The notes under the pieces: generated by a model | Seen by the model: the letters and a program-made list of their open reading frames with translations, nothing else | What the model was told of the DNA's origin: nothing | The model's database searches: none | Position numbers and translations under genes: made by a program | Assembly: GCF_900110215.1 (NCBI RefSeq) | Contig: NZ_FOCX01000014.1 | Location: forward strand, 31,030 to 95,029 | Reading direction: 5' to 3' | Length of the DNA: 64,000 bases | Origin: Halorientalis persicus | GTDB taxonomy: Archaea > Halobacteriota > Halobacteria > Halobacteriales > Haloarculaceae | In this document: positions 44,338-52,317 of the stretch, one piece after another | How positions within the stretch are numbered: the first letter of the stretch is position 1 | Layout: each line of letters begins with the position of its first letter

Positions 44338-45881
44338 GATGGGACGGTGTCGAGACCAGGGAGTGACACGTCGGCGCCGTCCCCGCCGGTCGGCGAGGTA
44401 CGGACCTGGAGGCGACGCTCGCCGGCCGAACGGGACAACTCGAACACCTGATCGGCCGCACCGGCGTAGAACGCGCCGAACGTGTCGTCGACGGTCCCGT
44501 CGTCGACCACGTTCAGGACCGTATCGCGGGCATCGAAGACGCCGGCATCGTTCTCGTAGCGAGCCTCACGGGCCCGCTGTTCACCCAGCGTCCGGATCTC
44601 CGCCGCGACGTTGCCCACGACGAGGAGCGGTGCGTCGCGGCGCTGGACCGTCGTCTCGTTGACCGACGACAGCGACGACGCGGAGAGATCGAACACGTTG
44701 CGTCGCGAGCGCCAGTCGTCGAACGCGTCGAGGACGAACAGCCGGTCGGTTTCGAGTGCGGTTCGAGGCCGACGTTCGAGCGACTCGGCCAGCGTCGCCT
44801 CGTCGAGGCCGGGCGGCGGCGTGAGCGAGACGGCGAGCCCGGCGTCGAGTGCCGCCGAACACAGCCGCGCGACCAGATCGGCGACCGCACCCTCGTCGTA
44901 CCGGAGGACGATGCGGCCGCCACGGACGAGCCCGTCGACGCGCTCGTCGAGTTCGGGGATGCCGGTCGGTACCGTCTCGACGGTGTCAGGAGCGAGCGGC
45001 GGGACGGCGTCGCCGATGGCCTCGGAGATTTCACCGAGCATCGCGGTCTGTTCGGTGCGAGCCTCGCGGATGCTGGCGAGTTCGTCTTCGATCACGTCGG
45101 TTCGCTCGGCGGCTCGCTCACATCGGTCGGCGACGCTCTCGCTGACTCGTGCCTGTTCGTCGGTCGTCGCCGACATGGCGGCCACGTCGTCCGACGTCGT
45201 CTCGATAGTCTCGGCCACGTCGGCCAGACTGTGGGTCGCCCGTTCGATTTCGCGTGCGCTCGCGGCGATCTCGTCGATGGCCTCGTCGAGGCGGGAGACG
45301 GTCGCGTCGGTCGCCTCGCGGACTTCGGTCAACGTCGTGGCGATGTCGTCGGAGAGTTGCTGGGACTCGGCGGCCAGTCCCTTGATCTCGTCGGCGACGA
45401 CGGCGAACCCGTCGCTGTCGCCGTCGGTCCGTGCCGCCTCGATGGAGGCGTTCAGCGCCAGAATGTTCGTCTGGTCCGCGACGTCGTCGATGTTTCCCAG
45501 CGCACTCTCGATACTGTCGATGTGTTGTTGGAGCCGCTCCATCTCCTCGGAGACGGCGGCACTCGTCTCCCGGACCGACTCCATCCGTTCCATCGCACCG
45601 GTAGCGGCGGCACGCCCCTCGCTCACCGCTTCGGCCGCGTGCGTGGTCCGCTCGTCGATCTCCTGGGAGCTCGCGGCCATCTCCTCGATCGTCGCACTCA
45701 GATCCGAGACGTCCGCGAGAACCGACCGCATCTCCTCGGACTGGGTGACCATCCTGTCGTCGATATCGCTCAAGCCGTCGTCGACGGAGACTGACGCCGT
45801 CCGAACCACTTTCAGCGCCCCTCGCGCATTCACGAGCGCGCGACGCTCCGGGTCGGCGATGTCAGTCGCCCGTTCGGTCAC
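44334..45881 (-). CDS. Soluble taxis transducer with C-terminal degenerate KaiC/RecA-like domain
   Basis: 515 residues, GTG start. Residues about 20-290 form a long coiled-coil methyl-accepting signalling domain; the tip NIDDVADQTNILALNASIEAAR is at 130-151 with GFAVVADEIKGLA next. No membrane helix or HAMP domain is present. Residues about 300-500 resemble a KaiC-type ATPase in layout (GIPELDERVDGLVRGGRIVLRYDEGA..., VFDLSASSLSSV, LLVVGNVAAEI), but the Walker A Gly-Lys-Thr is missing. The C-terminal domain may be the sensor. It is co-encoded with a PAS kinase. Confidence 0.85.
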   Translation of the reverse strand: MTERATDIADPERRALVNARGALKVVRTASVSVDDGLSDIDDRMVTQSEEMRSVLADVSDLSATIEEMAASSQEIDERTTHAAEAVSEGRAAATGAMERMESVRETSAAVSEEMERLQQHIDSIESALGNIDDVADQTNILALNASIEAARTDGDSDGFAVVADEIKGLAAESQQLSDDIATTLTEVREATDATVSRLDEAIDEIAASAREIERATHSLADVAETIETTSDDVAAMSATTDEQARVSESVADRCERAAERTDVIEDELASIREARTEQTAMLGEISEAIGDAVPPLAPDTVETVPTGIPELDERVDGLVRGGRIVLRYDEGAVADLVARLCSAALDAGLAVSLTPPPGLDEATLAESLERRPRTALETDRLFVLDAFDDWRSRRNVFDLSASSLSSVNETTVQRRDAPLLVVGNVAAEIRTLGEQRAREARYENDAGVFDARDTVLNVVDDGTVDDTFGAFYAGAADQVFELSRSAGERRLQVRTSPTGGDGADVSLPGLDTVPS

Positions 45882-45904
45882 GCCGAACCAGCCCCCGGTA
45901 GAGA

Positions 45905-45919
45905 GATATTTAGAATATC
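45905..45919 (-). promoter_or_regulatory. TATA-overlapping palindrome of the transducer-kinase operon
   Basis: GATATT-TAG-AATATC, centred about 31 nt upstream of the GTG at 45881. The AT-rich core would be the TATA box for a leaderless transcript, which also supports the GTG start. The dyad could equally be a regulator site. Confidence 0.45.
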
Positions 45920-46116
45920 AACTAATACTTCGCTAGCCAACGTACTTCGGTTCCAATTCTCGATATTCATAATACGAATGTAGTGGGAGAGTGACGTGGA
46001 TTAAGTATTGGGTATATTTTCATTTAACGGCCTTAATGATCGCAGACCGGGCGGGCGAGCCGCGGCGTCTCACTCGGTCCCGAAGGCCTATGCGCCGTGC
46101 GGCCCGATCAGGCAGT

Positions 46117-46947
46117 ATGCAAGTACTCGGGGTCGTCGGGCCCTCGGACTCGGGGAAGACGACGCTGGTCGAACGGCTCGCCGACCGACTGGCCGAGCGC
46201 GGCCGCGTGGCGACCGTCAAACATCTCACGCACGCGCCCGACATCGACACCGACGGGAAAGACACCGCCCGCCACCGCGCGGCCGGCGCGACGACGACCT
46301 ACGGCCTCACCGACGACGAGGGGTGGTTCGCCACGGGCGAGGACCGCACGCTCGACGACGCGCTGGACGCCCTCGCCACCGATTACGACTACGCCATCGT
46401 CGAGGGGTTCAGCGACGCCACGATCCCGCAGGTCGTTCTTGGCGATCGTGAACACGCCGGACCGGAACTGGCCGCCGCGCCGAGCGCCGACGACGTGGAC
46501 GTCGACGCCGTGCTCGATGCGCTGGCCGGGATCGAACCACGTGAGACGCTCGAATCGCTGGTCGCGCGGGTCAAAGCCTCCCCGCGAGCCGAACGCGCGG
46601 GAGCCATCGCTACCTTCACCGGGCGCGTCCGCGCGAAGGACGCCCCCGACGACGACCCGACGGAGTACCTGGCCTTCGAGAAGTACGAGGACGTTGCCGA
46701 CGACCGGATGGAGGCCATCGAGTCGGAACTGGCGGACCGCGAAGGCGTCCTCGACGTGCTCCTCCACCACCGCACCGGCGTCATCGAGTACGGCGAAGAC
46801 ATCGTGTTCGTCGTCGTGCTGGCGGGCCACCGCCGTGAGGCCTTCCGGACCGTCGAGGACGGCATCGACCGCCTCAAAGACGAGGTGCCACTGTTCAAGA
46901 AAGAGGTCACCGTCGACGACGAATTCTGGGTCCACGAGCGGGAGTGA
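46117..46947 (+). CDS. moaE: MobB-MoaE fusion (molybdopterin synthase catalytic subunit)
   Basis: 276 residues. The N-terminal domain is a MobB P-loop ATPase: GVVGPSDSGKTTLVERL (Walker A at 8-16) and VKHLTHAPDIDTDGKDTARHRAAGA. The C-terminal 135 residues are MoaE: GAIATFTGRVR, LAFEKYEDVADDRM, LLHHRTGVIEYGEDIVFVVV and PLFKKEVT. MoaE transfers sulfur to precursor Z with MoaD to form molybdopterin; MobB helps insert the guanylated cofactor. The fusion is common in haloarchaea. The frame is open upstream but MQVLGVVG is the family start. Confidence 0.93.
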   Translation: MQVLGVVGPSDSGKTTLVERLADRLAERGRVATVKHLTHAPDIDTDGKDTARHRAAGATTTYGLTDDEGWFATGEDRTLDDALDALATDYDYAIVEGFSDATIPQVVLGDREHAGPELAAAPSADDVDVDAVLDALAGIEPRETLESLVARVKASPRAERAGAIATFTGRVRAKDAPDDDPTEYLAFEKYEDVADDRMEAIESELADREGVLDVLLHHRTGVIEYGEDIVFVVVLAGHRREAFRTVEDGIDRLKDEVPLFKKEVTVDDEFWVHERE

Positions 46948-47213
46948 CCACCGGCCACGGCTCGCGCGTGCGCTGCCCCTCCCCAGCCCGAGTCACGACG
47001 GTAGCGGCAACATCAGCCGCCAGCACGGTGCTGTGAGACGTCCGTCAGACAGGCATCGAAGCGGGCGTCGGTGAGCGCTCAGACGTATTCTAAAGCAGTT
47101 ATAAAATATTTCGACCTCTCTCGAAACGTCCTGAAAGGCGCGTTTCACACCGGTTTACGAGCGAACAAACGCAAAGCGTCGCTAAAACCGCCGAAGTGAT
47201 GCGAAGGTTCCTC
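46948..47213. other. Non-coding stretch upstream of the DUF7123 gene
   Basis: 266 bp without a convincing ORF. It contains an AT-rich patch (47091-47112, TTCTAAAGCAGTTATAAAAT...) and the small dyad GAAACG-N12-CGTTTC (47123-47128, 47141-47146). Nothing resembles a tRNA or known small RNA. The AT patch could be a promoter for an unannotated short RNA, but no evidence beyond that is visible. Confidence 0.5.
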
Positions 47214-47215
47214 CC

Positions 47216-47253
47216 TTTATATGGGGTCGTGGTCGGAAGGAGGAAATGAGGTG
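47216..47253 (+). promoter_or_regulatory. Promoter and Shine-Dalgarno of the DUF7123 gene
   Basis: TTTATAT at 47216-47222 would start RNA near 47243-47246. GGAGG at 47239-47243 and GAGGTG at 47248-47253 precede the ATG at 47260; the second lies 6 nt away and is a good ribosome site, selecting this ATG over upstream frames. Confidence 0.5.
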
Positions 47254-47259
47254 TCAAAG

Positions 47260-47517
47260 ATGAGCGCAACCACACAGCCCTCCACGACGAACGACGACGA
47301 GACCGCGAGCAAGGAAGAGCGGCTCAAGGCCTTCCTCGCACAGAAGGCCGAAGACGGCGAGCTGTACTTCAAGAGCAAGTTCATCGCGGACGAAGTCGGA
47401 CTGTCGCCCAAGGAAATCGGTGCGCTGATGGTGAAGCTGAAAGACTCCGCCAGCGACCTGAAGATCGAGAAGTGGTCGTACACGAGCGCGACGACCTGGC
47501 GCATCGAATCCGCCTGA
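47260..47517 (+). CDS. DUF7123-type small winged-helix protein
   Basis: 85 residues starting MSATTQPSTTNDDETASKEERLKAFLAQKA. The helical core KSKFIADEVGLSPKEIGALMVKLKDSA and final SYTSATTWRIESA form a compact HTH-like fold highly conserved in haloarchaea. A role in transcription or chromatin is plausible but unproven. It has a leader with a Shine-Dalgarno site, unusual in this window, which suggests high translation. Confidence 0.8.
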   Translation: MSATTQPSTTNDDETASKEERLKAFLAQKAEDGELYFKSKFIADEVGLSPKEIGALMVKLKDSASDLKIEKWSYTSATTWRIESA

Positions 47518-47640
47518 TCGGACACCACGCCCGCCCGACGCCCCGCCACAGAACCGCCTGCCGGTCGTTCGACGCCCTGCGAACGCCTGGCAGGACGCCG
47601 GCACGAGGTTTTTACAGTACCGACCCGTAACCAGTGATCG

Positions 47641-48747
47641 ATGGCGGCTGCCCGGACGCCGGGGGACGGCCCGCCCATAGAGGAGTTCGCGTCGGTCTTT
47701 CGCGTCCACGAGGTCCGAACCGACGGCGACAGGCTCCTCTACGTCGGCCGTCCGACCGTCTCCGCCGACGCCCTGGAACGCGAGGTCCACCCCCTGTTTC
47801 GCGAGTACGGGTACGAGATCTCCCTGCGACGACACCAGCCAGCCGGCCCGACGGGGCCGGGTACGTACGCGCTGGTCGCCGAACCCCAGACGGTCGGCGT
47901 CGACGGGATTCCCTGGACGAACGTCGCGCTCGCGCTGGCCACAGTGGCGACCACGCTGTTCGTCGGGTCGCTGTGGTACCAGGGCAACGTCTTCGCCGAC
48001 CCCGCCTCCGCGCTCCGTGCCTGGCCCTTCACCGCCGCCGTTCTGGGCGTGATCGGAACACACGAACTCGGCCACTACGTCATGAGCCGTTACCACCGCG
48101 TGGATGCGAGCCTGCCTTACTTCATCCCCGTCCCCATCCCACCGTTCGGCACGATGGGCGCGGTCATCCGCATGAAAGGCCGGATTCCGGACCGGGAAGC
48201 ACTGTTCGACATCGGGATCGCCGGCCCGCTGGCGGGACTGGCCGCCACCGTCGCTGTCACCGTAATCGGGCTCCACCTCCCACCGGTCACCAACCCCTTC
48301 GGCGTCCAGTTCAACCACCCGCTCCTGCTAGAGGCCGTCGCGGCCGTGACCGGCCAGCAACTCGTCTACGAGGACCCTCGGTTGATCTTCAACCCCGTCG
48401 TCTTCGGCGGCTGGCTCGGGGCCTTCCTGACGTTCCTGAATCTGCTTCCGGTTGGGCAACTCGACGGCGGCCACGTCGTCCGCGCGATGTTCGGCGAGCG
48501 TACCGAGACCATCGGTGCCGCGGTGCCGGCGGCACTGTTCGGGCTCGGCGCGTTCCAGTTGCTCGCCCGGAGCGGCGAGGTGACGCTGGTCTGGTTCCTC
48601 TGGGGGACGCTCGCACTGGGGCTTGCTTACGCCGGGCCGACGACCCCGATCAGCGACGAGGGGCTCGATGGCAGGCGGTTCGCGCTTGGAGCCATCACGT
48701 TCCTGATCGGGCTAGCCTGTTTTACCCCAGTCCCCGTCACGACCTGA
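47641..48747 (+). CDS. Site-2 protease family M50 (no PDZ)
   Basis: 368 residues. A soluble N-terminal domain (1-90) is followed by about six helices. Zinc motif HELGH at 141-145 and the distal NLLPVGQLDGGHVVR near residue 267 (zinc Asp). The loop PYFIPVPIPPFGTMGAVIRMKGRIPDREALFDIGIAGPLAG, here cited as FGTMGAVI and GIAGPLAGL, is typical of archaeal and plant EGY-like S2P proteins. It is the second S2P in the window, of a different subfamily from that at 38953-40779. Confidence 0.92.
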   Translation: MAAARTPGDGPPIEEFASVFRVHEVRTDGDRLLYVGRPTVSADALEREVHPLFREYGYEISLRRHQPAGPTGPGTYALVAEPQTVGVDGIPWTNVALALATVATTLFVGSLWYQGNVFADPASALRAWPFTAAVLGVIGTHELGHYVMSRYHRVDASLPYFIPVPIPPFGTMGAVIRMKGRIPDREALFDIGIAGPLAGLAATVAVTVIGLHLPPVTNPFGVQFNHPLLLEAVAAVTGQQLVYEDPRLIFNPVVFGGWLGAFLTFLNLLPVGQLDGGHVVRAMFGERTETIGAAVPAALFGLGAFQLLARSGEVTLVWFLWGTLALGLAYAGPTTPISDEGLDGRRFALGAITFLIGLACFTPVPVTT

Positions 48748-48750
48748 CCC

Positions 48751-49629
48751 CTACTCCTCGCCGTGCGTGTAGCCGCGATCGGGGAGATCCACACCGTCGA
48801 GCGTGACCGCGGACCCATCGGTGACGGTCCCGATCCGGGTGATCGGTACGCCACACACGTCCCGGAGCCCCGGCAGACTGTCGGCTGGCGTGGTGAACAC
48901 GAGCTCGAAGTCCTCCCCGAAGAACAGGCCGAGTTCGCGGCGGTCGGCGGGGTCGTCGGTCACGTCGTCGACGGCGTCGTCGATGGGCAGGGGTGTCTCG
49001 ACGGCGAACCCACAGTCGCTGGCCTCGCTGAGCTGGTGGAGCGACCGGGCCAGCCCGTCGCTGGAATCGATCATCGCGGTCGCCGACGAGGAGATCGCCA
49101 GTCCGGGGACGACCCGCGGCGTGAACCGGAAGAGGTCGTTGGCCCACTCGTGGTCGCCCCGCTCGAACAGGCGGACAGCGGCCCCGCTCCGGCCGAGCGT
49201 GCCCGTCACACAGAGGGCGTCACCAGGTTCGGCACCGGACCGCCGAACGGGGTCGGTCGTCGCCCCGAGTGCAGTGGTGGCGACGGTGAACTCCTCGTGG
49301 TCGTCGAGGTCACCGCCGACGTACTCGGCCTCGACGTAGGCGCACACGTCCTGTGCGCCGCGTACGAAGGTGCGCAACTCGTCGGAATCGAAGGCGGGGG
49401 CGGCGTAGACGGCGACGGCGGCGGTGGCTTCGGCACCCATCGCGGCCACGTCTGACAGCGACGCGCCGACGGCCCGCCAGCCGGCGGTGTACCTGGTCGT
49501 ACCGGCGGGGAAGTCCGTGGTTTCGTGGAGCATATCCGTCGTGAGGACCTGCTCGCCGACGACGGCCGCGTCGTCGCCCGCGGCGGGGAGACCGTCGGCC
49601 AGCAGGGCCAGCGCCGCCCGCTCGTCCAT
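48751..49629 (-). CDS. thiL: Thiamine-monophosphate kinase
   Basis: 292 residues. PurM-like fold: GDDAAVV near the N terminus, TTDMLHETTDFP with metal-binding Asp, VGASLSDVAAMGAEATAAV, and AMIDSSDGLARSLHQLSEAS. The final GEDFELVFT is the ThiL signature. It phosphorylates thiamine-P to thiamine-PP. It is convergent with the M50 gene (3-bp gap) and divergent from rps19e. Confidence 0.95.
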   Translation of the reverse strand: MDERAALALLADGLPAAGDDAAVVGEQVLTTDMLHETTDFPAGTTRYTAGWRAVGASLSDVAAMGAEATAAVAVYAAPAFDSDELRTFVRGAQDVCAYVEAEYVGGDLDDHEEFTVATTALGATTDPVRRSGAEPGDALCVTGTLGRSGAAVRLFERGDHEWANDLFRFTPRVVPGLAISSSATAMIDSSDGLARSLHQLSEASDCGFAVETPLPIDDAVDDVTDDPADRRELGLFFGEDFELVFTTPADSLPGLRDVCGVPITRIGTVTDGSAVTLDGVDLPDRGYTHGEE

Positions 49630-49753
49630 AGGTGGTCATCACACCCGCTCGTTAAGAAAACCACCCTCTCGGTCCCGGAGCGATGGATCGGGAGCGCGGC
49701 GTGACGGGACGCTAACGATGCGCTTTTATGACGCCACGCGGAACGGAGATGCA

Positions 49754-50215
49754 ATGACGACGCTCTACGACGTGCCCGCCGAGGATCTCATCGAGGCGGT
49801 CGCCGAGAAGCTCGCCGAGGAAGAGGCAGTCACAGAACCCGACTGGGCCCGCTACACCAAGACCGGTACCGGACGCGAACTCCCGCCCGAGCAGGAGGAC
49901 TTCTGGCAGCGCCGCGCCGCCAGCCTGCTCCGGAAGGTCGCCGTCGACGGCCCCGTCGGCGTCGAGCGCCTCAGCACCGAGTACGGCAGTTCCAAGCAGG
50001 GCTCGACCCGCTACCGGGTCCGGCCGCCGAACAGCACGGACGGCTCCGGGAAGGTCATCCGGACCGCGCTCCAGCAGCTCGAAGACGCCGGCTACATCGA
50101 GATCGCACAGGGCGAAGGCCGCAAGGTCGCCCCCGACGGCAAGAGCCTGCTCGACGACACTGCGGGCGAGGTCCTGCAGGATCTGGACCGCCCGGAACTC
50201 GAACGCTACGCGTAA
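49754..50215 (+). CDS. rps19e: 30S ribosomal protein S19e
   Basis: 153 residues starting MTTLYDVPAEDLIEAVAEKL. RPS19e blocks: PDWARYTKTGTGRELPPEQEDFWQRRAASLLRKV, split here as DWARYTKTG and DFWQRRAASLLRK; VERLSTEYGSSKQ; and IRTALQQLEDAGYIE. It is involved in small-subunit maturation. Gene order S19e - PDCD5-like - PP-loop is conserved in haloarchaea, although here the first two are separated by a tandem repeat and element C. Confidence 0.97.
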   Translation: MTTLYDVPAEDLIEAVAEKLAEEEAVTEPDWARYTKTGTGRELPPEQEDFWQRRAASLLRKVAVDGPVGVERLSTEYGSSKQGSTRYRVRPPNSTDGSGKVIRTALQQLEDAGYIEIAQGEGRKVAPDGKSLLDDTAGEVLQDLDRPELERYA

Positions 50216-50257
50216 CCCGATCTTCTCAGTTTTCTCTCGGCGGGTAGCGGTTGCTGT

Positions 50258-50320
50258 GGCGGTCGCGGGGCAGTAGCGGGTGACGGTCGCGGGGCAGTAG
50301 CGGGTGGCGGTCGCGGGGCA
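50258..50320. repeat. 24-nt tandem repeat, 2.6 units, abutting element C
   Basis: Units GRCGGTCGCGGGGCAGTAGCGGGT at 50258-50281 and 50282-50305, and a third at 50306-50320 that breaks off at GGGGCA where element C begins. The first two differ at one base. Non-coding: it lies after the rps19e stop. Confidence 0.85.
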
Positions 50321-50456
50321 ACTAGCATCCGGCGGCCTCTGGCCGCCGGTTCCTCGCGAGCGCGACCGGCGGTCGCGCTCGCGCCCTTTTTTGGTCCAGC
50401 TTTTTTCAAGAAGTGGTGGCGCGCGGAGCGCGCCACCCGCCGCAGAAAAAAGGTGG
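50320..50456 (+). repeat. Hairpin-rich dispersed element, copy C (forward)
   Basis: Same plan as copy B: AACTAGCATCCG start, stem GGCGGCC/GGCCGCC (50331-50337/50341-50347), 13-bp stem CGCGAGCGCGACC/GGTCGCGCTCGCG (50355-50367/50371-50383), T-rich linker CCCTTTTTTGGTCCAGCTTT, 10-bp stem GGTGGCGCGC/GCGCGCCACC (50415-50424/50428-50437) and the end GCAGAAAAAAGGTGG. Stem sequences differ from A and B but the skeleton is kept. It ends 43 bp before the PDCD5-like gene. Confidence 0.75.
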
Positions 50457-50499
50457 TCCGTTAGGGTTTTGCGGCTGACCGAGCAAGTGTCGGGTAGTC

Positions 50500-50850
50500 A
50501 TGAGTGGCGAGCCCGACGACGAGGAACTCGAACGGTTGCGACAGGAGAAAATGGAGAAGCTGCGCGAGCAGCAACAGGGACAGGGCGGCGGTGAGGCCCA
50601 GGAGGCCCAGCGCCAGCAGGCCGAAGCCCAGAAGAAGGCCCTGCTGCGCCAGCACCTGACCGACGGGGCACGCAAGCGGTTGAACACGGTGAAGATGTCG
50701 AAGCCACAGTTCGGCGAGCAGGTCGAGAAACAGGTCATCGCGCTGGCCCGGAGCGGGCGCATCCAGGGCAAGATCGACGAGGAGAAGATGAAAGATCTCC
50801 TCAGCGAGCTGAAACCCGACTCGAAGAGTTTCGACATCGAACGCCGGTAG
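50500..50850 (+). CDS. PDCD5-like DNA-binding protein
   Basis: 116 residues. A highly charged N-terminal helix ([18 protein letters not shown]) and Gln/Gly-rich linker are followed by the compact three-helix core: [40 protein letters not shown], cited as [10 protein letters not shown] and [10 protein letters not shown], then [12 protein letters not shown]. This is the archaeal homologue of eukaryotic PDCD5/TFAR19, thought to bind nucleic acid. Its stop directly precedes the ATG of the PP-loop gene. Confidence 0.93.
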   Translation: MSGEPDDEELERLRQEKMEKLREQQQGQGGGEAQEAQRQQAEAQKKALLRQHLTDGARKRLNTVKMSKPQFGEQVEKQVIALARSGRIQGKIDEEKMKDLLSELKPDSKSFDIERR

Positions 50851-51450
50851 ATGGACGTCGGTGTCCTCTACAGCGGCGGCAAAGACTCGACGCTGGCCGC
50901 CCTCGTGCTGGACCCGTTCTACGAGGTGACCCTCGTCGCGGCGACGTTCGGGATCACCGACGCCGCCGACCACGCCCGTGTGGCAGCCGAGGCGGTGGGA
51001 TTTCCACTGGAAACGGTCGAGCTAGACGAGTCGGTGGCTCGCGATGCCGCCGCACAGATGGTCGAGGACGGCTTTCCGCGCAACGGGATCCAGCAGGTCC
51101 ACGATCACGTCCTCGAGGTCGTGGCGGCGGAGTCTTTCTCGGCGGTCGCGGACGGGACGCGCCGTGACGACCGGGTACCGACGGTCTCGCGGGCGCAGGC
51201 GCAGAGCCTCGAAGATCGTCACGGCGTCGACTACGTCGCGCCGCTGTCGGGCTTTGGCCGCGGCGCGGTCGACGACCTCGTGGACGCGCAACTGGTCGTC
51301 GAGGAAGGGCCGAGCGAACAGATCCAGAAGGGTGACTACGAGGCGGAGTTGCGGGCGCTGATCCGCGAAGAATTCGAGGACGGGGCCGTCGAGGACGTGT
51401 TTCCCGCGCACGACCAGACGCGGGTGGTTGGACTTCGAGACAGCGACTGA
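50851..51450 (+). CDS. PP-loop (adenine nucleotide alpha hydrolase) ATPase
   Basis: 199 residues starting MDVGVLYSGGKDSTLAAL; the SGGKDS PP-loop binds ATP for adenylation chemistry. The rest includes FPRNGIQQVHDHVLE, ADGTRRDDRVPTVSR and VDYVAPLSGFGRGAV. This is the small archaeal class related to ATP-dependent thiolases and diphthine-ammonia ligase, but it lacks the longer Dph6 C-terminal domain, so the substrate (RNA or protein) is unknown. It has a zero gap with the PDCD5 gene, a conserved pairing. Confidence 0.85.
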   Translation: MDVGVLYSGGKDSTLAALVLDPFYEVTLVAATFGITDAADHARVAAEAVGFPLETVELDESVARDAAAQMVEDGFPRNGIQQVHDHVLEVVAAESFSAVADGTRRDDRVPTVSRAQAQSLEDRHGVDYVAPLSGFGRGAVDDLVDAQLVVEEGPSEQIQKGDYEAELRALIREEFEDGAVEDVFPAHDQTRVVGLRDSD

Positions 51451-51462
51451 GCGGACGAATTC

Positions 51463-51921
51463 TCAGGATTCGACTAGATCACCGGTGTCAGCCGGTACGA
51501 GCGCGAATCCGAGCGTTCTGAAATCGCTGTCGAATCCGAAAATGCGTTCGACGCTACGGTTTTCGGCGAGCACGCCGGTCAAGTGATCGACCAGTGTGAT
51601 TTCCTGATCGGCGTAACGATCAGTTGCCTTTCGTGCAGCTTCAAGCGTGGATTCGTCCGGGTGAACGACAGTAAAAAGCGAAGAATCGTACACACTGTTC
51701 AGGACGGCTGGGACCTGTTCAGGACCGCTGTTGTGGAGGACCAACGTCGCGAGTTCCGATAGCACAAACGTACTGACGTAGAGCGGTCGATAGACGAGAT
51801 CTCCAGCCACGATGTTCTCGAACACGTAGACTGCGTCGTCGTGGTGTTGGTCGTCAGTATCAAACCTGGCGTACAGTGCGCCAGTGTCGACGAACAAGGG
51901 TGTCGCTCCCGGACCGCTCAT
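51463..51921 (-). CDS. PIN-domain toxin of a HicB-like/PIN module
   Basis: 152 residues. PIN acidic residues: Asp12 in LFVDTGALYARF, Glu56 in LSELATLVL, Asp112 in TLVDHLTGVLA and Asp131/Asp133 in FGFDSDFRTLGF. The Ser/Thr- and Val-rich composition and slightly lower GC differ from neighbours, fitting recent transfer. It overlaps the antitoxin gene by 4 nt. Predicted Mg2+-dependent ribonuclease. Confidence 0.85.
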   Translation of the reverse strand: MSGPGATPLFVDTGALYARFDTDDQHHDDAVYVFENIVAGDLVYRPLYVSTFVLSELATLVLHNSGPEQVPAVLNSVYDSSLFTVVHPDESTLEAARKATDRYADQEITLVDHLTGVLAENRSVERIFGFDSDFRTLGFALVPADTGDLVES

Positions 51922-52202
51922 TCGTCGGGATCAGTTTCGGCCTCGTCTGCAATCGTCGCGTCGATGGATTCAGAACCGTCCCCTCGCCCGCTCGCGAACG
52001 TTGGAGCTTGCAGGAACGGGTCTTCTGCACCGGTCGCCAATTCTTGATTATCGGCGATGGCCCGGTCCAGTGCCGCCAGTGCCTTCCGGCGTGTTTCGGC
52101 CCGTCGAGAGACACCGCGGTCTTCGTCAGTCGCGACCCACGACCCGTCCTCGTAGGTCAGCGAGATGTCCGTACTCGCTGGGTCGTTCGTTCCGGTACTC
52201 AT
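51918..52202 (-). CDS. HicB-like antitoxin
   Basis: 94 residues starting MSTGTNDPASTDISLTYED. The segment ISLTYEDGSWVATDEDRGVSR is the HicB half-RNase-H-like strand pattern, then RRKALAALDRAI a helix; the C-terminal half is disordered and acidic. HicB antitoxins normally pair with HicA; here the partner is a PIN toxin, a combination common in haloarchaea. The frame is open upstream, but this ATG follows a dyad and fits the family start. Confidence 0.75.
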   Translation of the reverse strand: MSTGTNDPASTDISLTYEDGSWVATDEDRGVSRRAETRRKALAALDRAIADNQELATGAEDPFLQAPTFASGRGDGSESIDATIADEAETDPDE

Positions 52203-52221
52203 CAGGCGACAGTCGTCGCTC

Positions 52222-52246
52222 CAGCGAAATAGGTCTTGCTTCGCTG
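52222..52246. promoter_or_regulatory. Palindromic operator candidate of the HicB-like/PIN module
   Basis: Perfect 7-bp inverted repeat CAGCGAA-N11-TTCGCTG, 20 nt upstream of the antitoxin ATG. The arms are offset by 18 bp, identical to the offset in the vapB operator at 1050-1075, though sequences differ. The operator role is inferred. Confidence 0.5.
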
Positions 52247-52317
52247 AACGCGGGTGGTGGGACTTCGAGAGACAGGTTGACCAGAAGACATATTCCAGCC
52301 CGTCGGGCAGGGGTCCT

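Noticed and set aside
46948..47213. Search for a tRNA or small RNA gene in the longest gap
   Set aside because: No cloverleaf pattern, T-loop sequence or conserved structure could be seen; only an AT-rich patch and a short dyad.
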